Assembly: GCA_022457065.1 (NCBI GenBank)
Contig: JAJGBQ010000003.1
Coordinates: forward strand, 930,001 to 994,000
DNA from: Curvularia sp. ZM96
Lineage: Eukaryota > Ascomycota > Dothideomycetes > Pleosporales > Pleosporaceae
Direction of reading: 5' to 3'
Length of the DNA stretch: 64,000 nucleotides
Shown in pieces: positions 44,965-57,360 of this stretch. The first letter of the stretch is position 1, and every line of letters starts with the position of its first letter. Made by a program: the position numbers and the translations under genes. The notes beneath the pieces are model-generated. The model saw nothing but the letters and a program-made list of their open reading frames with translations. It searched no databases and had not been told where the DNA came from.

Positions 44965-47121
44965 GGCGGGTAAGCAGACTCAATCCTTGGTCGCCGCAAA
45001 TAACAATCGGCGCGATAAGGGGACCGCGATAGCCCTGGCAAAGAGCCTAGGGTAATATGCCGTACTTGTGATTATCAACAGGTCCTGAAACGAGTGTTTG
45101 TTTTTTTCTGCAGGGCCAAAGAGCAATCAACAGCTCGGAACTCCCGTTCTGCTGTTCCGGGGCAAGGAGCGAGCTAGCGAGACGGAGTGGTGTGACGTCA
45201 GGTGTTGGACGTCGCGTTTGCCAGGGGATGCTAGCGAATGACTGGTATGAAGGTATGGTGTAGTGGAGGAATTAGTCGAGGACAAGAGAGAGACAGGAGA
45301 AAATACGAGAGAAAGGGAGAGTGGGACGGTGGAGGTAGCAATATGGTATTGTAGCACTGGGGTGGAGCTCGCCCTGGGGTTAAAGGAGCAACGCGAGGCA
45401 GCGCCGGGGCAGTAATTATTTTTGGGGACGTAGCGATCAGAGATCCCAATGCCAACCCCTCTGGCAGCGTGCAGTGGGCACGAAAACTGGGTCGCAAAGG
45501 GTCGGCGGGCGTGTTGTGTGGCCATGGCAAAAGTCGGCGGTGGGTCTCATCGCACCGTCTAGAATGTCTGGAAGGTCTGTTGGGACTGGGTTGTGGTAGC
45601 AAAATGCGTGTAACGATCCGAATATGCACCAACCAGCGGTAAGCTGCGCGCTCAACACGCAGCCTCCCTGTCAGCGTCCCAAGACGCCGTCATCTTGTGT
45701 CGTTGCGATACGGCAATGCCTTAGTGTCGTGGCAGCTGTGTCGTTCGGCGCCGTTGGGACCTTCGCGCCGCTCCAGCAGGTGGCGCCAGCCACCGACGTC
45801 ACGCAGCAGTGTATGCAGGTCCCGCACATGGCTTTAGTTGCTCTTTTTCACAAGAAAAAAAATTATGCCTCGAATTAAGGTAGAGACTGAGTGCCGCAAA
45901 CGGCCGGTCACGTCTCGGAGCAGTTCAGTACGACTCCTTTTCGTTCCATGTCCAATCGGTTCTTAGCCGCGTGTTGCTGCCAGGTCCAGGGCAAAAAGTC
46001 TCCCAGCACTTCCTTATCTTTAATTTCAGGGCCAGGCTGCTTATCGTACCTACCATTCAGTTTCAGAGAAAAAGCCTCCAGCTTACACAAAAAGCTTATT
46101 GCGCGCCGATCCTAATCCCGCCCCCTGCATCGCCAAGGCATCCTAGCGATCGTGTCGTGGGGGTGTCCCCTTTGAGATCGATTGCGCCAACTCCATCAAA
46201 AGGATCGCATTCTCCAGTCGACAGGACCCGCCAAACCCTGATTCTTCTCCATTCTTTCTCGCACCAGGGACGTTCTGGCCATTGCAACGGGACTCACGTT
46301 CCCAGTTCCCTGCGTTGCCGGCACTAACATTACTCATGGTCGTCGCAAATACGACTCTCTGAGGCCGCAACATAGCCATTGCAAACTTTGCGAGCGAGTG
46401 GAACCAGCTGTCCCTATATCGACGCCCGGAGTCATAGATGCGACGTGTCCTCGCAGTCCAAGATCTAAGCGATACGTTGTAAAGGGTTGTGGTGGAGGCC
46501 GCCTATTATCCGGATTGCACAACCTACCGATTCCGTTCTGCCAATTGTGGGCCATTGCCGTCATACTTCGTACAACTCAAGAGATCGACTTGTCGTGTCG
46601 AGCGGGTGCCTTCAATGCCGAGGTAGACGGTCCTATGATTCTTGGCGCCGAAGCATGTGTCTCCGCACTGAAAACGCGGAGTTGTCTTGTTTTCGTCTCC
46701 CCGTGCTGCCCGAGTAGAATGATGTCAGTTGTCGTCCAAAATTCATCTCACAAAATACAACATCATCATGAGGCTAGGAGGGTAGAACGTCCATGACTAG
46801 CCCTCGCGTTAGCTTCTTGAGCCGTCTCAGAGCCGTCTCGTTGACAGCCGACTGCCGTAGTAGTCTTCTGGAGGGCTTGGCGTGACCATGTCGTAGTTTA
46901 TGACGCTGGCGCACCAAGAGCCTTTGCCCCCTGTATCATCCTTTCCACAAACTCATGTCCAGATCAGCAGATTACACAGCGATCACAACATGTGCCATCT
47001 TCCTCTTGAGTGAGTTTTGATATGCGATTGCATAAACTCTATACAGGACATTACTGGCGCCACAGGAGAGAATGCCATGGCACTCAAATTAGGCATAGCG
47101 TTGCCTTAACGTTATACCAGC
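44965..47121. other. Long intergenic region upstream of the MscS gene
   Basis: About 2.2 kb with no supported gene. 45100-45420 is rich in GAGA/GGAG words and is probably the MscS 5' leader and promoter. The open frames beyond 45600 lack domains and acceptable splice structure. Confidence 0.5.
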
Positions 47122-47332
47122 CTCTCGCAGAACTGGCGAAACCGGAAAATGGCAGCTTACTCTAAAGTAGCTGTAGTTGTCACAGTTATTTATTTACCAC
47201 TGTGCTCCTAGCACTTTTAACCCCACTTTCAAAAGTACCTGTATTTGTCACAGTTATTCATGATTTGCTGTGTTGATAGCTCGTCTTGATAGGTAAGCTC
47301 GTTCTGATTTTTCGGTTTTACTCGTGGGAGAG
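47122..47332. mobile_element. Short TIR element, hairpin-unit family, copy C
   Basis: Left end CTCTCGCAGAACTGGCGAAA with CCGGAAAATG; right end TTTTTCGGTTTTACTCGTGG with GAGAG, the imperfect complement. Inside are two AAAGTAGCTGTAGTTGTCAC-type units and the typical GTGTTGATAGC before the right end. It is 211 bp, non-coding, 118 bp beyond the stop codon of the questin oxidase-like gene. Confidence 0.8.
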
Positions 47333-47449
47333 CCAGCATCTCGAGTAACACTTGGAAAATGGAGAATAGCATGTGAGGTGAGATTAACCTACCGGGCAAC
47401 CGTCATGAATTTGTTTACATTTTACAACCCTCCCCTCTCCCTCTTGAGC

Positions 47450-48958
47450 TTACTGCTTCTCGGGGTAGCCCATCCGAGCCTCGTCTTCAGCCGTGCCAAA
47501 ACCTCCCCAACCCTCAAATTCATCAGCAAATTTGACTGCTGCGTTGAGCCAATGGCTTGGAGCATCATCCGAAGCCCCCCATGTCTCTTCTGCCACCTTC
47601 ATAGCTCGCAGCGCTTCATTTTGTTAGTCAAGATACGACATCCATGTATGATCACATTGACTTACCTTTGACGTAGTGTGCGTCAGTCGCATGAGGTCCA
47701 TTCAGTGCCTTATCCACAACATGCTTCCAAGTCTTCTGGCTACCTTCACCCGGAATTGCTTTATCCATATCGATCTCCGGCCGCGTCTGGGCAATGTAAA
47801 CAGCAAGTGCAAACAGCCACCATTGTCGTAACAGGCTGATATGGTACTTGGCTGGTATCAACGGAAGCAAGATGCGAATCGCGTGCGAGCTGGTGAGCAC
47901 GTGGACAATGAAGAAGTCGAATTGGCCATGAGCAGGAGCTGGTGTGCCTACTAGGAGACCCATGCCGAGTTCCTGGGCTGCGCGGAATTGTTCGGTTGGA
48001 TTGGTAATATCCCAGGCGTTCCAATACTCCAAAAATGCCTCCTCTTGCTCTTCAAGCACTTTTGTGATGTCACCACTTCTATGGTCGTAAAGACCATCGA
48101 ACCGGCTATCTGTGCGTACCTTTTCTAATATTTCGACCAGGCTCGACTGAGCCCCAGTCGCGCTAGCGCTATGAGGGCTAGGCTTGGTGTATTTGGGGTC
48201 GTCAATGTACTTGTGCAGGGAGCTGTAGAAGCACGAGCCCATGGCTAGAGCCTCAATCGCGACAGTCTTGGAATTCAGCTCATATGCGTATCCGAGGTGG
48301 ATCAGGGGATGTGCGACTGTAGGGCCTTAGCGAAATACTTAGATTTGTAGGAGTCAAACGTACGCCCAGAGATCAAGCCATTGATCAACGGCTCCTTGCC
48401 CTTGAACAGAAACTCTTCGAGCACCTCTTCGACGCTGTACTTCTTGCTCACGAGCTGGTCTTCGAAGAAATCAATAAAGGCGCGTTGGTATCTGGCGAAC
48501 AATCAGCAGCCACCCCTCTTTCCATGGCAGTGCAGTGCCCACTAGTAACGTACTCTCGCTTTCCCAGAAAATCGCGCCAGTCATCTTTGGTGATCTCGCC
48601 CGGCGCATCACGCCAGGGCTCCAGCTGCTCGGCTTCCTTCTCATAGATTTCGTTCAAATGCTCAGCAGTGCCTCCGAGAAGGTACGCCGATCCAAGGATC
48701 TACATAACATGCTTAGCAGCTGTAGACTTTGCTGGGTGAGCAGCATACGTGCGGCGTATGGTTGTGGAATCTGAGGTTGTGATATATGATTGCGTAGTTG
48801 GCGTGATTCGCTTTGAGCAGATGCTTTAGGGTCCGCGGTCGCTTGTCAGCAGCGGTTTCGATATCATGGATTTCTACAGAGGGCAGATCGACAGTCAAAT
48901 GCGAGCCCTCGCCCCCACGGAGGAAGGACGGCAGCGATATTCTCGGCAAGCTGAACAT
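47450..48958 (-). CDS. Questin oxidase-like protein (DUF4243 family)
   Basis: Five exons in phase: 48749-48958, 48554-48699, 48364-48491, 47666-48316 and 47450-47613, 432 residues. Family landmarks are NHANYAIIYHNLRFHNHTPH joined to ILGSAYLLGGTAEHLNEIYE, then YQRAFIDFFEDQLV, LINGLISGLAHPLIHLGYAYEL, YHISLLRQWWLFALAVY and HYVKALRAMKVAEETWG. These match fungal questin oxidases and AflY/HypY-type Baeyer-Villiger-like enzymes, which act on anthraquinone or xanthone intermediates. No polyketide synthase or other secondary-metabolism gene lies nearby, so it may have another substrate. An in-frame ATG at 49183 would add 75 N-terminal residues; I prefer 48958 because family members begin close to it. 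Confidence 0.87.
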
Positions 48959-51306
48959 TTTGCGCGGTGGTGTCAGGAATCCAAGAGAGCTTGCGGGGAA
49001 GATGCGCAAGAAAGAGCTCCCGTTACTACGCCTTCCTCGATCTGGTATGACGTGATGTTCGCAGGGCTTAGTGGGGCCGGTATTATCGGAACGAAGCCTC
49101 AACTTCAACAAACTGCCTGTTGCCTCTTCATGCGCCTTGCGTCTCGGCCGCCTTATGCCACGCGCTTCCAAACGTTGTTTCAAATCTATTGCCCTGTCGG
49201 GAAGGTTTCGACGCGCGTTGATTCCTGCGACCCTTTTCAGTGAGAGGCTAGACTCTTGTAAATTTAGCCATGCACTTATTTCTCACGGTTATATCCATGT
49301 TTGCTCATCCACCCGGTCTTTGTCTCTGGCATGCTATTCGACTGAGGCTTGGTTAGGCAAGAAACTGAAGCGTTGAATGTGGCTGCGTTTTGGCCAAACG
49401 CAAGCATCATCCTGGACCCCATTTGCTATTACTTGCGAGCCTTTTTTCTGCTTCGTCAAAAAATCCGCAGTAATCAACAGGCATCTACTCCTACCCTTTT
49501 CGGTAACTCGTTGTCTTAAACCACTTGGGAAGAGTGTATTATACTGTACTCTAACTCGACAATAATATGCGAGCATGTAACAGTTAGGTGCGAGTCCTAG
49601 ATCAAGCACACCAGTACGAGCCATTAAAGCCTGGATCCAGCCGCCAACGAGCAAACCGTCTCAACTACCACTCCCAGCGCTCTCGGTTTCTGCGTCTCTC
49701 CAACGCTCACGCAAAAAGCAGAATAGCGGATGCGAAGTGTAACATCAGAATGACTATGCCCATGAAGCGAGTTGGTTTTTCTGCATGATGATCTCTTGCC
49801 CAGTCCTCAACTGTTTAAAGGATGGTTCCACGACACCCGGGAGAATACCGAGTGACGGCCAAACGGCCATTCGCATCTTCCAAGAGGGATTGACTGACTT
49901 ACAATTTGCTCTCAAGACGTGCTGATTCGCTTGGAGAAGGGACAGATCCGGTGTGTGTTACAGCTAGCGGTCGCAACCAAGCATTCCTTGCGACTTGGCC
50001 GCTTAGCACTTTTCAACAAGTCTCATCAAACCCGACGAGCTGGAAGGCATTCGATGCATTCAACAATCCAGATCAAAATATCATACGAGAACGAGCAGTT
50101 TGCATGATTTGCAGAACCGACTTTAATTTATTATAGCACTAACTCGGTATCGCGTCATGCTTTTCTTGACCAGTTCGAGCAAACTTTCAGCCGCGTCCAT
50201 CGCGATTTACGAGATGTGGTCCTACTCTCGGTTGAAAACAATGCGTTCCTTGCTGGTGCAATAGCAGGTTGATGCTGGTTACGAAGATTCCACCACAACC
50301 GCCAAAGTTTCCTATTCAGGCACCATACATGTCTGTTCTTCGCCATCAGACAAAGCTATGAAAAGTGGCGTCGCGTGAAACCAAACCCTTCTTCACTAGC
50401 GCTTTGGGGTCGGCATCTAAGAAATGCGATGCTTCACTCCAGCTTGCTCACAAAAGGTGCATGTTAGAAAGATCTGAAACGAGTATCATGCATATGGAGT
50501 CGTATGCATGCGCAAAAACAACAAGCCGGATAGTGTTACCAAAGGGTAACAGCACATGGATATATCTTGTTACATCAGACAGTCGTCGCAGGTACCCTGC
50601 TAACAAGTGAATTATCTAAACATTCGAAACTAGAATGTGGAAGGAGCTTGGTGGCGACAAGTAACGATAACATCACTGCGCTAAGTAGTTGTTCGCACCC
50701 AACTACTGCAGTGGCAAGCTTATCTAGAAGTCGCCTTGGCTTTTAGGGGTAGGCTCCGAGTATAGAGGCTTGACGATAGCGTGCCTACACCGCCATCCAT
50801 CACTACAATAGTCTGCGAAACCATATACTTGCCAACAACGCCAAGTCCTCTAAGACGTCAAGCACGAGCGTGGATGTACCAATCAGCACGTGCATCAGGC
50901 AAGACGTCCTAGTCCTAATTGCGTCTGCTGTGAAATGCACGCAACGACCATGCAATCACGACCCGCGGGCCGCGATCCCTGTTGTGATCCAGGTTTGCCG
51001 CATGTTGGCGTTGCATTGCGGCAGACCTGCAGTGCATATGTATGCGGGCTAAGCGTGGTTCCCACGGGTGGCCTAGAACGAACAACGTAGTGGCGCAATG
51101 TGATTGGTAGGTTAAGACAGGCGTTGTAGGGAGTACAGATTAGGCGTGCCAGTTTCTGAATTCACCCGCCCGGCTAGGTAGGTGACTATGTGCATGCAGC
51201 GAGCTTAAGGTAAGTGTTTATTACCTTTGAACTTTGGCCACAGAGAGTTTCTTCCATTCTTTTTCTGTTCTTTCGTCTGTTAATCGTCATTTTCCAGCGT
51301 GCTACC
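48959..51306. other. Gene-free interval upstream of the first permease
   Basis: About 2.3 kb without a recognisable gene, the longest such gap in the right half. Short frames occur on both strands but show no domains, and no transposon end was found. The right end presumably holds the permease promoter. Confidence 0.5.
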
Positions 51307-53331
51307 ATGGCATCGTCACCCTCCAAGAATGATGATGTCGAGCTGAATATATCATCTACAGGGTCTGTGGACAATGACGATGACCTCGCTCTGGCAAAGT
51401 TGGGCAAAAAGGCTGTATTGAAGGTATGCATTGAGTGGACTTTTACCATATAGAAAATGATCAAACTCTAAGCTAACATACGACACATAGCGCCGGTTTA
51501 GCTTTCTAGCCATACTGGGCTTCAGCTGTACCGTCCTCATTACGTGGGAAGGGTCTCTAGTGTATGTTGCTCCCTCTCAAGCTTGTGCAAGCCAAATTGC
51601 TAACCTGCCTTAGTTTGTTCCTCGTCGGGTTCCAAAAGTAAGCCACTGTCTCGATAAACGATAGCGATACGAATACTCATCAACATTAGCGGTGGCCCGG
51701 CTGGTGTCATTTACGGATACCTCACAGTATGGATTGGTACCGTGTCTGTCTTCATGGTACTCAGCGAGTTGGTGTCAATGCAAGTATACAATCTCATACA
51801 TGTCGAGGAAAATGAATAACAAGATACAGGGCGCCTACTTCTGGTGGCCAATACCATTGGGTATCTATGCTTGCTCCACGGAATTTCCAGAAAGTACTTA
51901 GCTATGTTTCCGGTTCGTTGCACCCTTACACCTTGGCGGCAGGTTGTTGACATGAATCACACAGGCTGGCTCACTCTCTGCGGCTGGCTAGCCTCCCTTG
52001 GCTCAGGCGCATTCCTAACCGGAGGTTTGATCCAAGGCCTCATCATGCTATGCCGACCGGATACCTACGTTCCTCAAAACTGGCACGTCACGTTCTTCTA
52101 TTGGGCTGTCATCGGGTTCTGCATCTTCATCAACGTGGCAGCCGGCTGGCTCTTGCCCAAGTTCGAAGGGGCAGTGCTATTCATACACATCCTTGGTTTC
52201 TTCGCTATTTTGATTCCCATTCTCGTGATGGGACCACAGGGAGACGCAAAGGAGGTTTTCACCACGTTTGTGAACATGGGGGGCTGGAAGAGCCAAGGGT
52301 TGAGCTTTTGTATAGGCATTATGGGGAGCGTTTTTGCTTTCGTAGGTGGTGACGGCCCAATCCACGTAAGTTCAACCATATCCAAATCTCTACATCGAAA
52401 CAGAAAGGCAATAAAGCAAACTGATACTGACTCTTCCACCCCAGCTCTCCGAAGAAATCCAGAACGCACAGATTGTTGTCCCTCGCTCAATCATGATTGG
52501 CATCAGCATCAACGGCACTCTCGGCTTCGGCATGGTCCTGACCGTTCTCTTCCGCATGGGTGATCTTTCCGCTGTCCTTGAGGAAAACCCTGCATTTCCC
52601 TTCATGGCCATCTTCCACCGCGCCGTGCAATCGCGTGCTGGTGCCGCAGTCATGGCGTCACTGGTGATGCTTCTCACCATCAGCGCCAACGTCGGTCTCT
52701 CTGCATCTACGTCCCGCATCTGCTGGGCTTTTGCTCGTGATAAGGGGCTCCCAGGATGGAAAACACTGAGCAAGGTATATCTACTTCTCACGTGCTTAAC
52801 ATGAGAAGGATGCTTCTTCTAACACAACACGAATAGGTTAGCTCCCGCACCCAAATCCCCGTCTGGGCCGTCCTCTTCACCAACCTCGCCGCCTGCCTCC
52901 TCGCCCTCATCAACATCGGCTCCACCACGGCCTTCAACGGCGTCATCTCCATCGCCATCGCCGGCCTCTTCTCCTCGTACCTGCTTACCTCCTCCCTCCT
53001 TCTGTACCGCCGCTGCACAGGCGCCATCGTGTCTCCCCACTACGTCCACCCCGACCCCAGTACTCCCGCGCCCCTCGCCTGCTGGGGCCCTTGGCGCCTC
53101 CCCGCCTCTCTGGGCACCGCAAACAACGTTTTCGCCTGCGCGTATCTGGCGTTTGTACTCTTCTTCAGCTTCTGGCCTAGTTTTGCGGCCGTCACGCCGC
53201 AGAATATGAATTGGGCGGTTCTCGGAACGTCGGTGATTGCGGGGACGAGTGCGGTTTATTATGCGGTTTGGGCGAAGAAAGTATATCAGGGGCCGGTGGT
53301 GGAGGTGGAGAAAGAGGAAGGGTTGAGGTAA
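51307..53331 (+). CDS. Amino-acid/GABA/choline-type permease (APC superfamily, ACT family)
   Basis: Eight exons in phase: 51307-51423, 51491-51561, 51614-51637, 51690-51779, 51830-51912, 51965-52365, 52445-52774 and 52837-53331, 536 residues. The conserved consensus is rebuilt across the splice sites: RRFSFLAILGFSC, NGGPAGVIYGY, then SELVSM joined to APTSGGQYHWVSMLAP. About twelve membrane helices follow. The fourth intron has a GC donor (GCAAGT at 51780) with a normal AG acceptor; any GT donor nearby breaks the frame. The family imports GABA, choline or similar amines through the plasma membrane. Exons 3-5 are very short (24-90 bp). The neighbouring minus-strand permease belongs to another APC family and ends 290 bp away. 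Confidence 0.9.
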
Positions 53332-53620
53332 GGGAGATGGTGGATTTTGTAAAAGGGGTACGAAGGTTACGCTGTTTAGACATAGCTATAGACGTCTCTT
53401 TTTTCCGTTGTTAGAGATAGAGAAGTTGACATTTATAAAAGTCATTCTCCATAAAGCTTGCAAACACATAGTTACAATTATTCAAGTCAGAGAGTGATTT
53501 GGAATCATGCATAACTAGCTTGTTTATTGAGCAATTCGTATCTACCTAAAAGTCGCCATCACATGCACGCTAAATAACAAGGGAGACATTGGAAAAGGAA
53601 GGCACCGGCTTCTATCTCAA

Positions 53621-55351
53621 TCAAGCAAGCCAGAACCAGACCTTTTGCCAAACGTTCTTTGCTACCGGCGCGCCCGTGATGTCGTCCTTGCACAGCTCGT
53701 TCATTTCCCGCACGCCAGTCGTGACATCGATTCTCTGTACCGGAATGGCAAACTTTGTTCGCATTACAATCTTGTGGCCAAGGTAAAGGGCGAGGAAGAT
53801 GGGGAGGGTGATGTATGCGGCCAGGAAGTCGGAGACGGACCAGCGGGAAGGCACGAATACCTGAAAGCCGTTGGTGAGGGTGAGCAGGGAGATGACAGTG
53901 AGGGTGAAGTAGGTGAGGTAGGGCTGGAAAGGGGTGCGGTAGGGCAGGGTATCGAGGAGATTGTTGAAAACCATGGCTTTACGGAACCGGAGGTAGGTGA
54001 TCATGACAACGATCCAGGCGATGAATCCGGAAATGGTGGAAATGTTGGAGAACCACAGAAAGACCTGAGCACCGGTGTTCGAGACGTTGAGGTAGGCAAG
54101 GAGACCAATTGCCCAGGTAGCGAGGACAGCGACGTATGGCACACCTTTCTTGCTAGTCCTGCCAAAGACCTTGGGAGCCTCGCCGTTCAGGGCCATTCCG
54201 TACAAGACACGAGAACCGGAGAAGAGGAAAGCGTTTCCGGCAGACCAAGCTGATGTCAAGACGGCTGCATTGACAACGTGGTTCAATCCCGCAATACCTG
54301 CTCTCTGAATACCAATAACGAAGGGAGAGGCCGAAGCATTGGAGCTACCGCTGAGGAGACGGGGTTCGTCTGAGGGCACGATAACACCAATGATGAAAGA
54401 TCCAAGACCGTAGAAAATAGCTAGACGGTAGACAAAACGGCCAGCAGCCTTGGGGATGTTACGGCGAGGAGCAATAGTTTCTCCAGCAGCCAGGGCAATC
54501 AGTTCAGGTGAAGTGATGAAGGCGAAACCAGCGCGCACAAAAGCGGTCCAGTAGGCAAGAAAGTTTCCGGCGTTTCCTTCTGCAACGTAAGGCTTGAAAG
54601 CTCCGGGGTTATTCCAGTAACGAAAACCGAGGCGTCCTTGATCATTGGGACTGCCTCCCAGCATGATGACAAAACCAAGGATAATCAGGCCAATGATGGT
54701 TATGAACTTGATCGAGGCAAACCAGAACTCGGCTTCTCCGAAAAACTCGACGGCCACAATGTTAAGGAAGAGGACGACAATCAAGAAAATGGTGATCCAG
54801 ACGGCGTTGTGGACGGGCGTTTCCCAGTATTCCAGGAGAATGGCTCCAGCCGTGGCTTCGGCAGCAACGAGGATGGCGTATGCATACCAGTAATTCCATC
54901 CAGTGGCAAAGGCTAAGCTGGGGTCTACATATCTTTTGACGAAGTAGGGAATAGTAATTCCTCTCATTGGCAGGTAGGTGACCATTTCAGCCAAGTTGTT
55001 CATGACGTTGTACACGACGAGCATCATGCTCAGGTAGGCCATGAACAAGGGCGCCGGGCCCACGAGCGCGAGAATCGAGCCAGAACCAATGAAGAGACCG
55101 GTTCCAATCGCACCTCCGAGCGCACTGCCTTGTTTGTAAGCATCCACCCTGATCTAGTACGAGCGCGCACAGACTCACAGAAACTGAATGTGTCTGCTCT
55201 TCAGTCCACGGTGGGTATCTCCTCCGCGTCCAGTCTCACCGCCAACGGTAGAAGCGCCATGGACAAAAGGCTCCTCGAAGCCGACGTTGGACTCCTCGTA
55301 GCCATAAGGAGCCGTCTCTGGCTTCTCGTCGGCCATGTAGTGGTTCGGCAT
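53621..55351 (-). CDS. Amino-acid permease (APC superfamily, YAT family; proline-permease-like)
   Basis: Two exons, 55179-55351 and 53621-55124, 558 residues. The cytosolic N-terminus ends LKSRHIQFL, joined by splicing to ALGGAIGTGLFIGSGSILAL, the hallmark of the YAT family (yeast Gap1/Put4 type) first helix. Twelve hydrophobic segments follow, with the motif FITSPELIALAAGETIAPRRNIPKA in the fifth-sixth helix region (split here in two: FITSPELIALAAGE and TIAPRRNIPKA). The C-terminus is cytosolic and ends WQKVWFWLA. It should import amino acids across the plasma membrane; proline or general specificity cannot be told from motifs alone. The first exon is Gly/Glu-rich and may take part in nutrient-controlled endocytosis. 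Confidence 0.93.
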
Positions 55352-56472
55352 GGTGGGTGGTTGGAGGAGGAAGAGTTGATTAGCCGGTACCAAGCTTGGG
55401 CAGTTCCGGGCGGGGGGACGTAGGGGTTGTTATATAGCTGCTTAGGCGTCTTGACAGGCGCAAGACGGGTGGCGGGCGCGGCCTTGGAGCCAGAGATTCC
55501 AAAAGGGCATTTGTCCCTGCTGGATGTTACCCAAAGGGCGCCCACGGTATGGGACGATCAGGTAGCGTCGGCGGCGCAGAGACCCATGTCTGGGGAACCA
55601 ATTATCGTTGGGTGATGGCAAACGACCGGGTGAAAAGGCGGGGAAATGGGCTTGGCCTGCCGCGATGGTTGCCACTGGGAACTCGCCTGGCTTGAGGGAC
55701 GCCTTGGCCTAGGATGCGCATTTCCTCGGCTCTGCAGTGCTGGGCGCTGGGCACTGTGCAGGCCGTGGTGTGTGATTGTGTTTTTCAGCGTGGTCCGACG
55801 AACAGCGTGAGGGTTTATGGCTCTGAGCCGAAGAAAAGCGCGCAGTGTGGGGTTGAGGCTTACTTTGGCCCTGTCCAGAGCTACGAAAAGCCTTCTGGAA
55901 AGCGCACTAGCAGGCACTACAAGGCTTAGCCCCCGTGGAGCGTCGTCCCATAGTTTGCCAGATGGTACCCCGACTGCGACTCCATCACGGGGAAATGGAG
56001 ACGGGAGATATTCACTGCTTGTCTGGGGATCGCGGGGTTAGTTCTTTGGCTTTGATTGGCCGCCGTGGGGTCGTGCCAGCTGCACGCTTCGGCAGCTCTC
56101 CCAGGACCATGTCTCCAGGTCAGTGTCAGACTATGCGTAATCCCGTTCAGTGCAACCATCACAGCTTGAAAATTTTTCTTCCTGACTTCGGTTACGGACA
56201 CTAGGCCTGTCTCCTTATCAGTGTATGCCGCAACATCAGATACTGTTATCTTTCAGCCTCCACACGCTGGGATTTGCAAACGTAAGAGATACTCTGAGAA
56301 AACGCTTCAGGCCCATGCGCCTGGCTTGGGACATGTTCATTGCGGGTCCTGGTGGAGACTGTAGTCGGGCGCTATGCCCACATGGCCTGACCCACTGTCC
56401 TCCAGACATCAGCTGTCTCTCCACACGACCAGCCCCCTACTCTTCGACATTGCACTGGCTTCCCCTGACACG
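55352..56472. promoter_or_regulatory. Promoter side of the YAT permease gene
   Basis: About 1.1 kb. The permease promoter lies here; GATAA-type sites for nitrogen control were not seen in a convincing cluster. No gene is supported by the short frames. Confidence 0.45.
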
Positions 56473-56698
56473 CTCTCCCAGAACTGGTGGAACCAGAAAA
56501 TAGCGGCCTATAAAACTACCCTACATTATAGTAAAACTACTACTTTTAAAAGCAGTTGTAGTTGTCATAGTTGTATATTATATGCTATAGTATTAGCACT
56601 CACAACTCTACTTCTGAAAGTAACTGTAGTTGACACGGCCATTTATTGTTCACTGCGTTGATAGCTTTGCTTTTCCGGTTTTACTGGTGGCTAGAGAG
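56473..56698. mobile_element. Short TIR element, hairpin-unit family, copy D
   Basis: Left end CTCTCCCAGAACTGGTGGAA with CCAGAAAAT; right end TTTTCCGGTTTTACTGGTGG with CTAGAGAG. Inside are AAAAGCAGTTGTAGTTGTCA and AAAGTAACTGTAGTTGACAC units and GCGTTGATAGC near the right end. 226 bp, non-coding, complete at both ends. Confidence 0.8.
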
Positions 56699-57360
56699 AC
56701 ACGGACTTGGGCCAGGGGAGCTCACCAGGTCCGTAGTAATGCCGCAATTCAACGATCATCACGGCACTTCACTATGGCGGAGAATTGTTCGGGGAGATTC
56801 TGCACGCTGCTTGGAAACCAGGCCCCCGGATTTACGCCATGGCTTGGTCAACGTCAGTCTGACATTGTCAAGTCAGCAGCATTCTCCAAGTCGAAACAAA
56901 TACACCGGCCACTCATCACTCTACAGGAAGAAGTGGCCACGCAAGAGTATATGTGCTGGACCGCCTTCCTTCACCCCTTGTTTGGTACTCAATAACAAAG
57001 GGCAGTCACTCCTTACCTCAATACTAAACAAGCATACCCAGTGTTTACAGTATATATTGCTGATCAATACGGTGTTACTAGACGATCGTCTTTTTGCACT
57101 TTTAACACCCAGAAGATATGGTAGACAAATACAGGGGCCGCTACTCCTGTCGTACAATCTCAGCCCAAGACGCAATGGAGTTCATGAGGCTCAACTTCGG
57201 CACAAAAGAACCGCCGTCCGCAACCCCTCACCAAGCCACCCGTTGGCGGAACGGCAGCAAGCGAAAACGCAAATACGACAGCAAGACGTCATCTGTGATA
57301 CGCCAGCCATGCTCCTCAAGATGCAACCTCTCCTCACTCCCATTGCACCACTAGCCTAGC
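56699..57360. other. Upstream region of the glycosidase-like gene
   Basis: About 660 bp. A 237-codon plus-strand frame without an ATG near its start covers it but has no domain. An ATG frame at 57118-57354 (MVDKYRGRYSCRTISAQDAM) ends just before the next start codon and could be a separate small gene or an upstream exon; a possible acceptor CACTAG lies at 57349-57354. Confidence 0.4.

Noticed and set aside
47450..48958. A secondary-metabolite cluster around the questin oxidase-like gene
   Set aside because: No polyketide synthase, tailoring enzyme or pathway regulator lies within the visible flanks; the neighbours are a channel and permeases.
56646..57359. 237-codon plus-strand frame
   Set aside because: It starts inside a repeat copy, has no conserved motif, and overlaps a better ATG frame at 57118.
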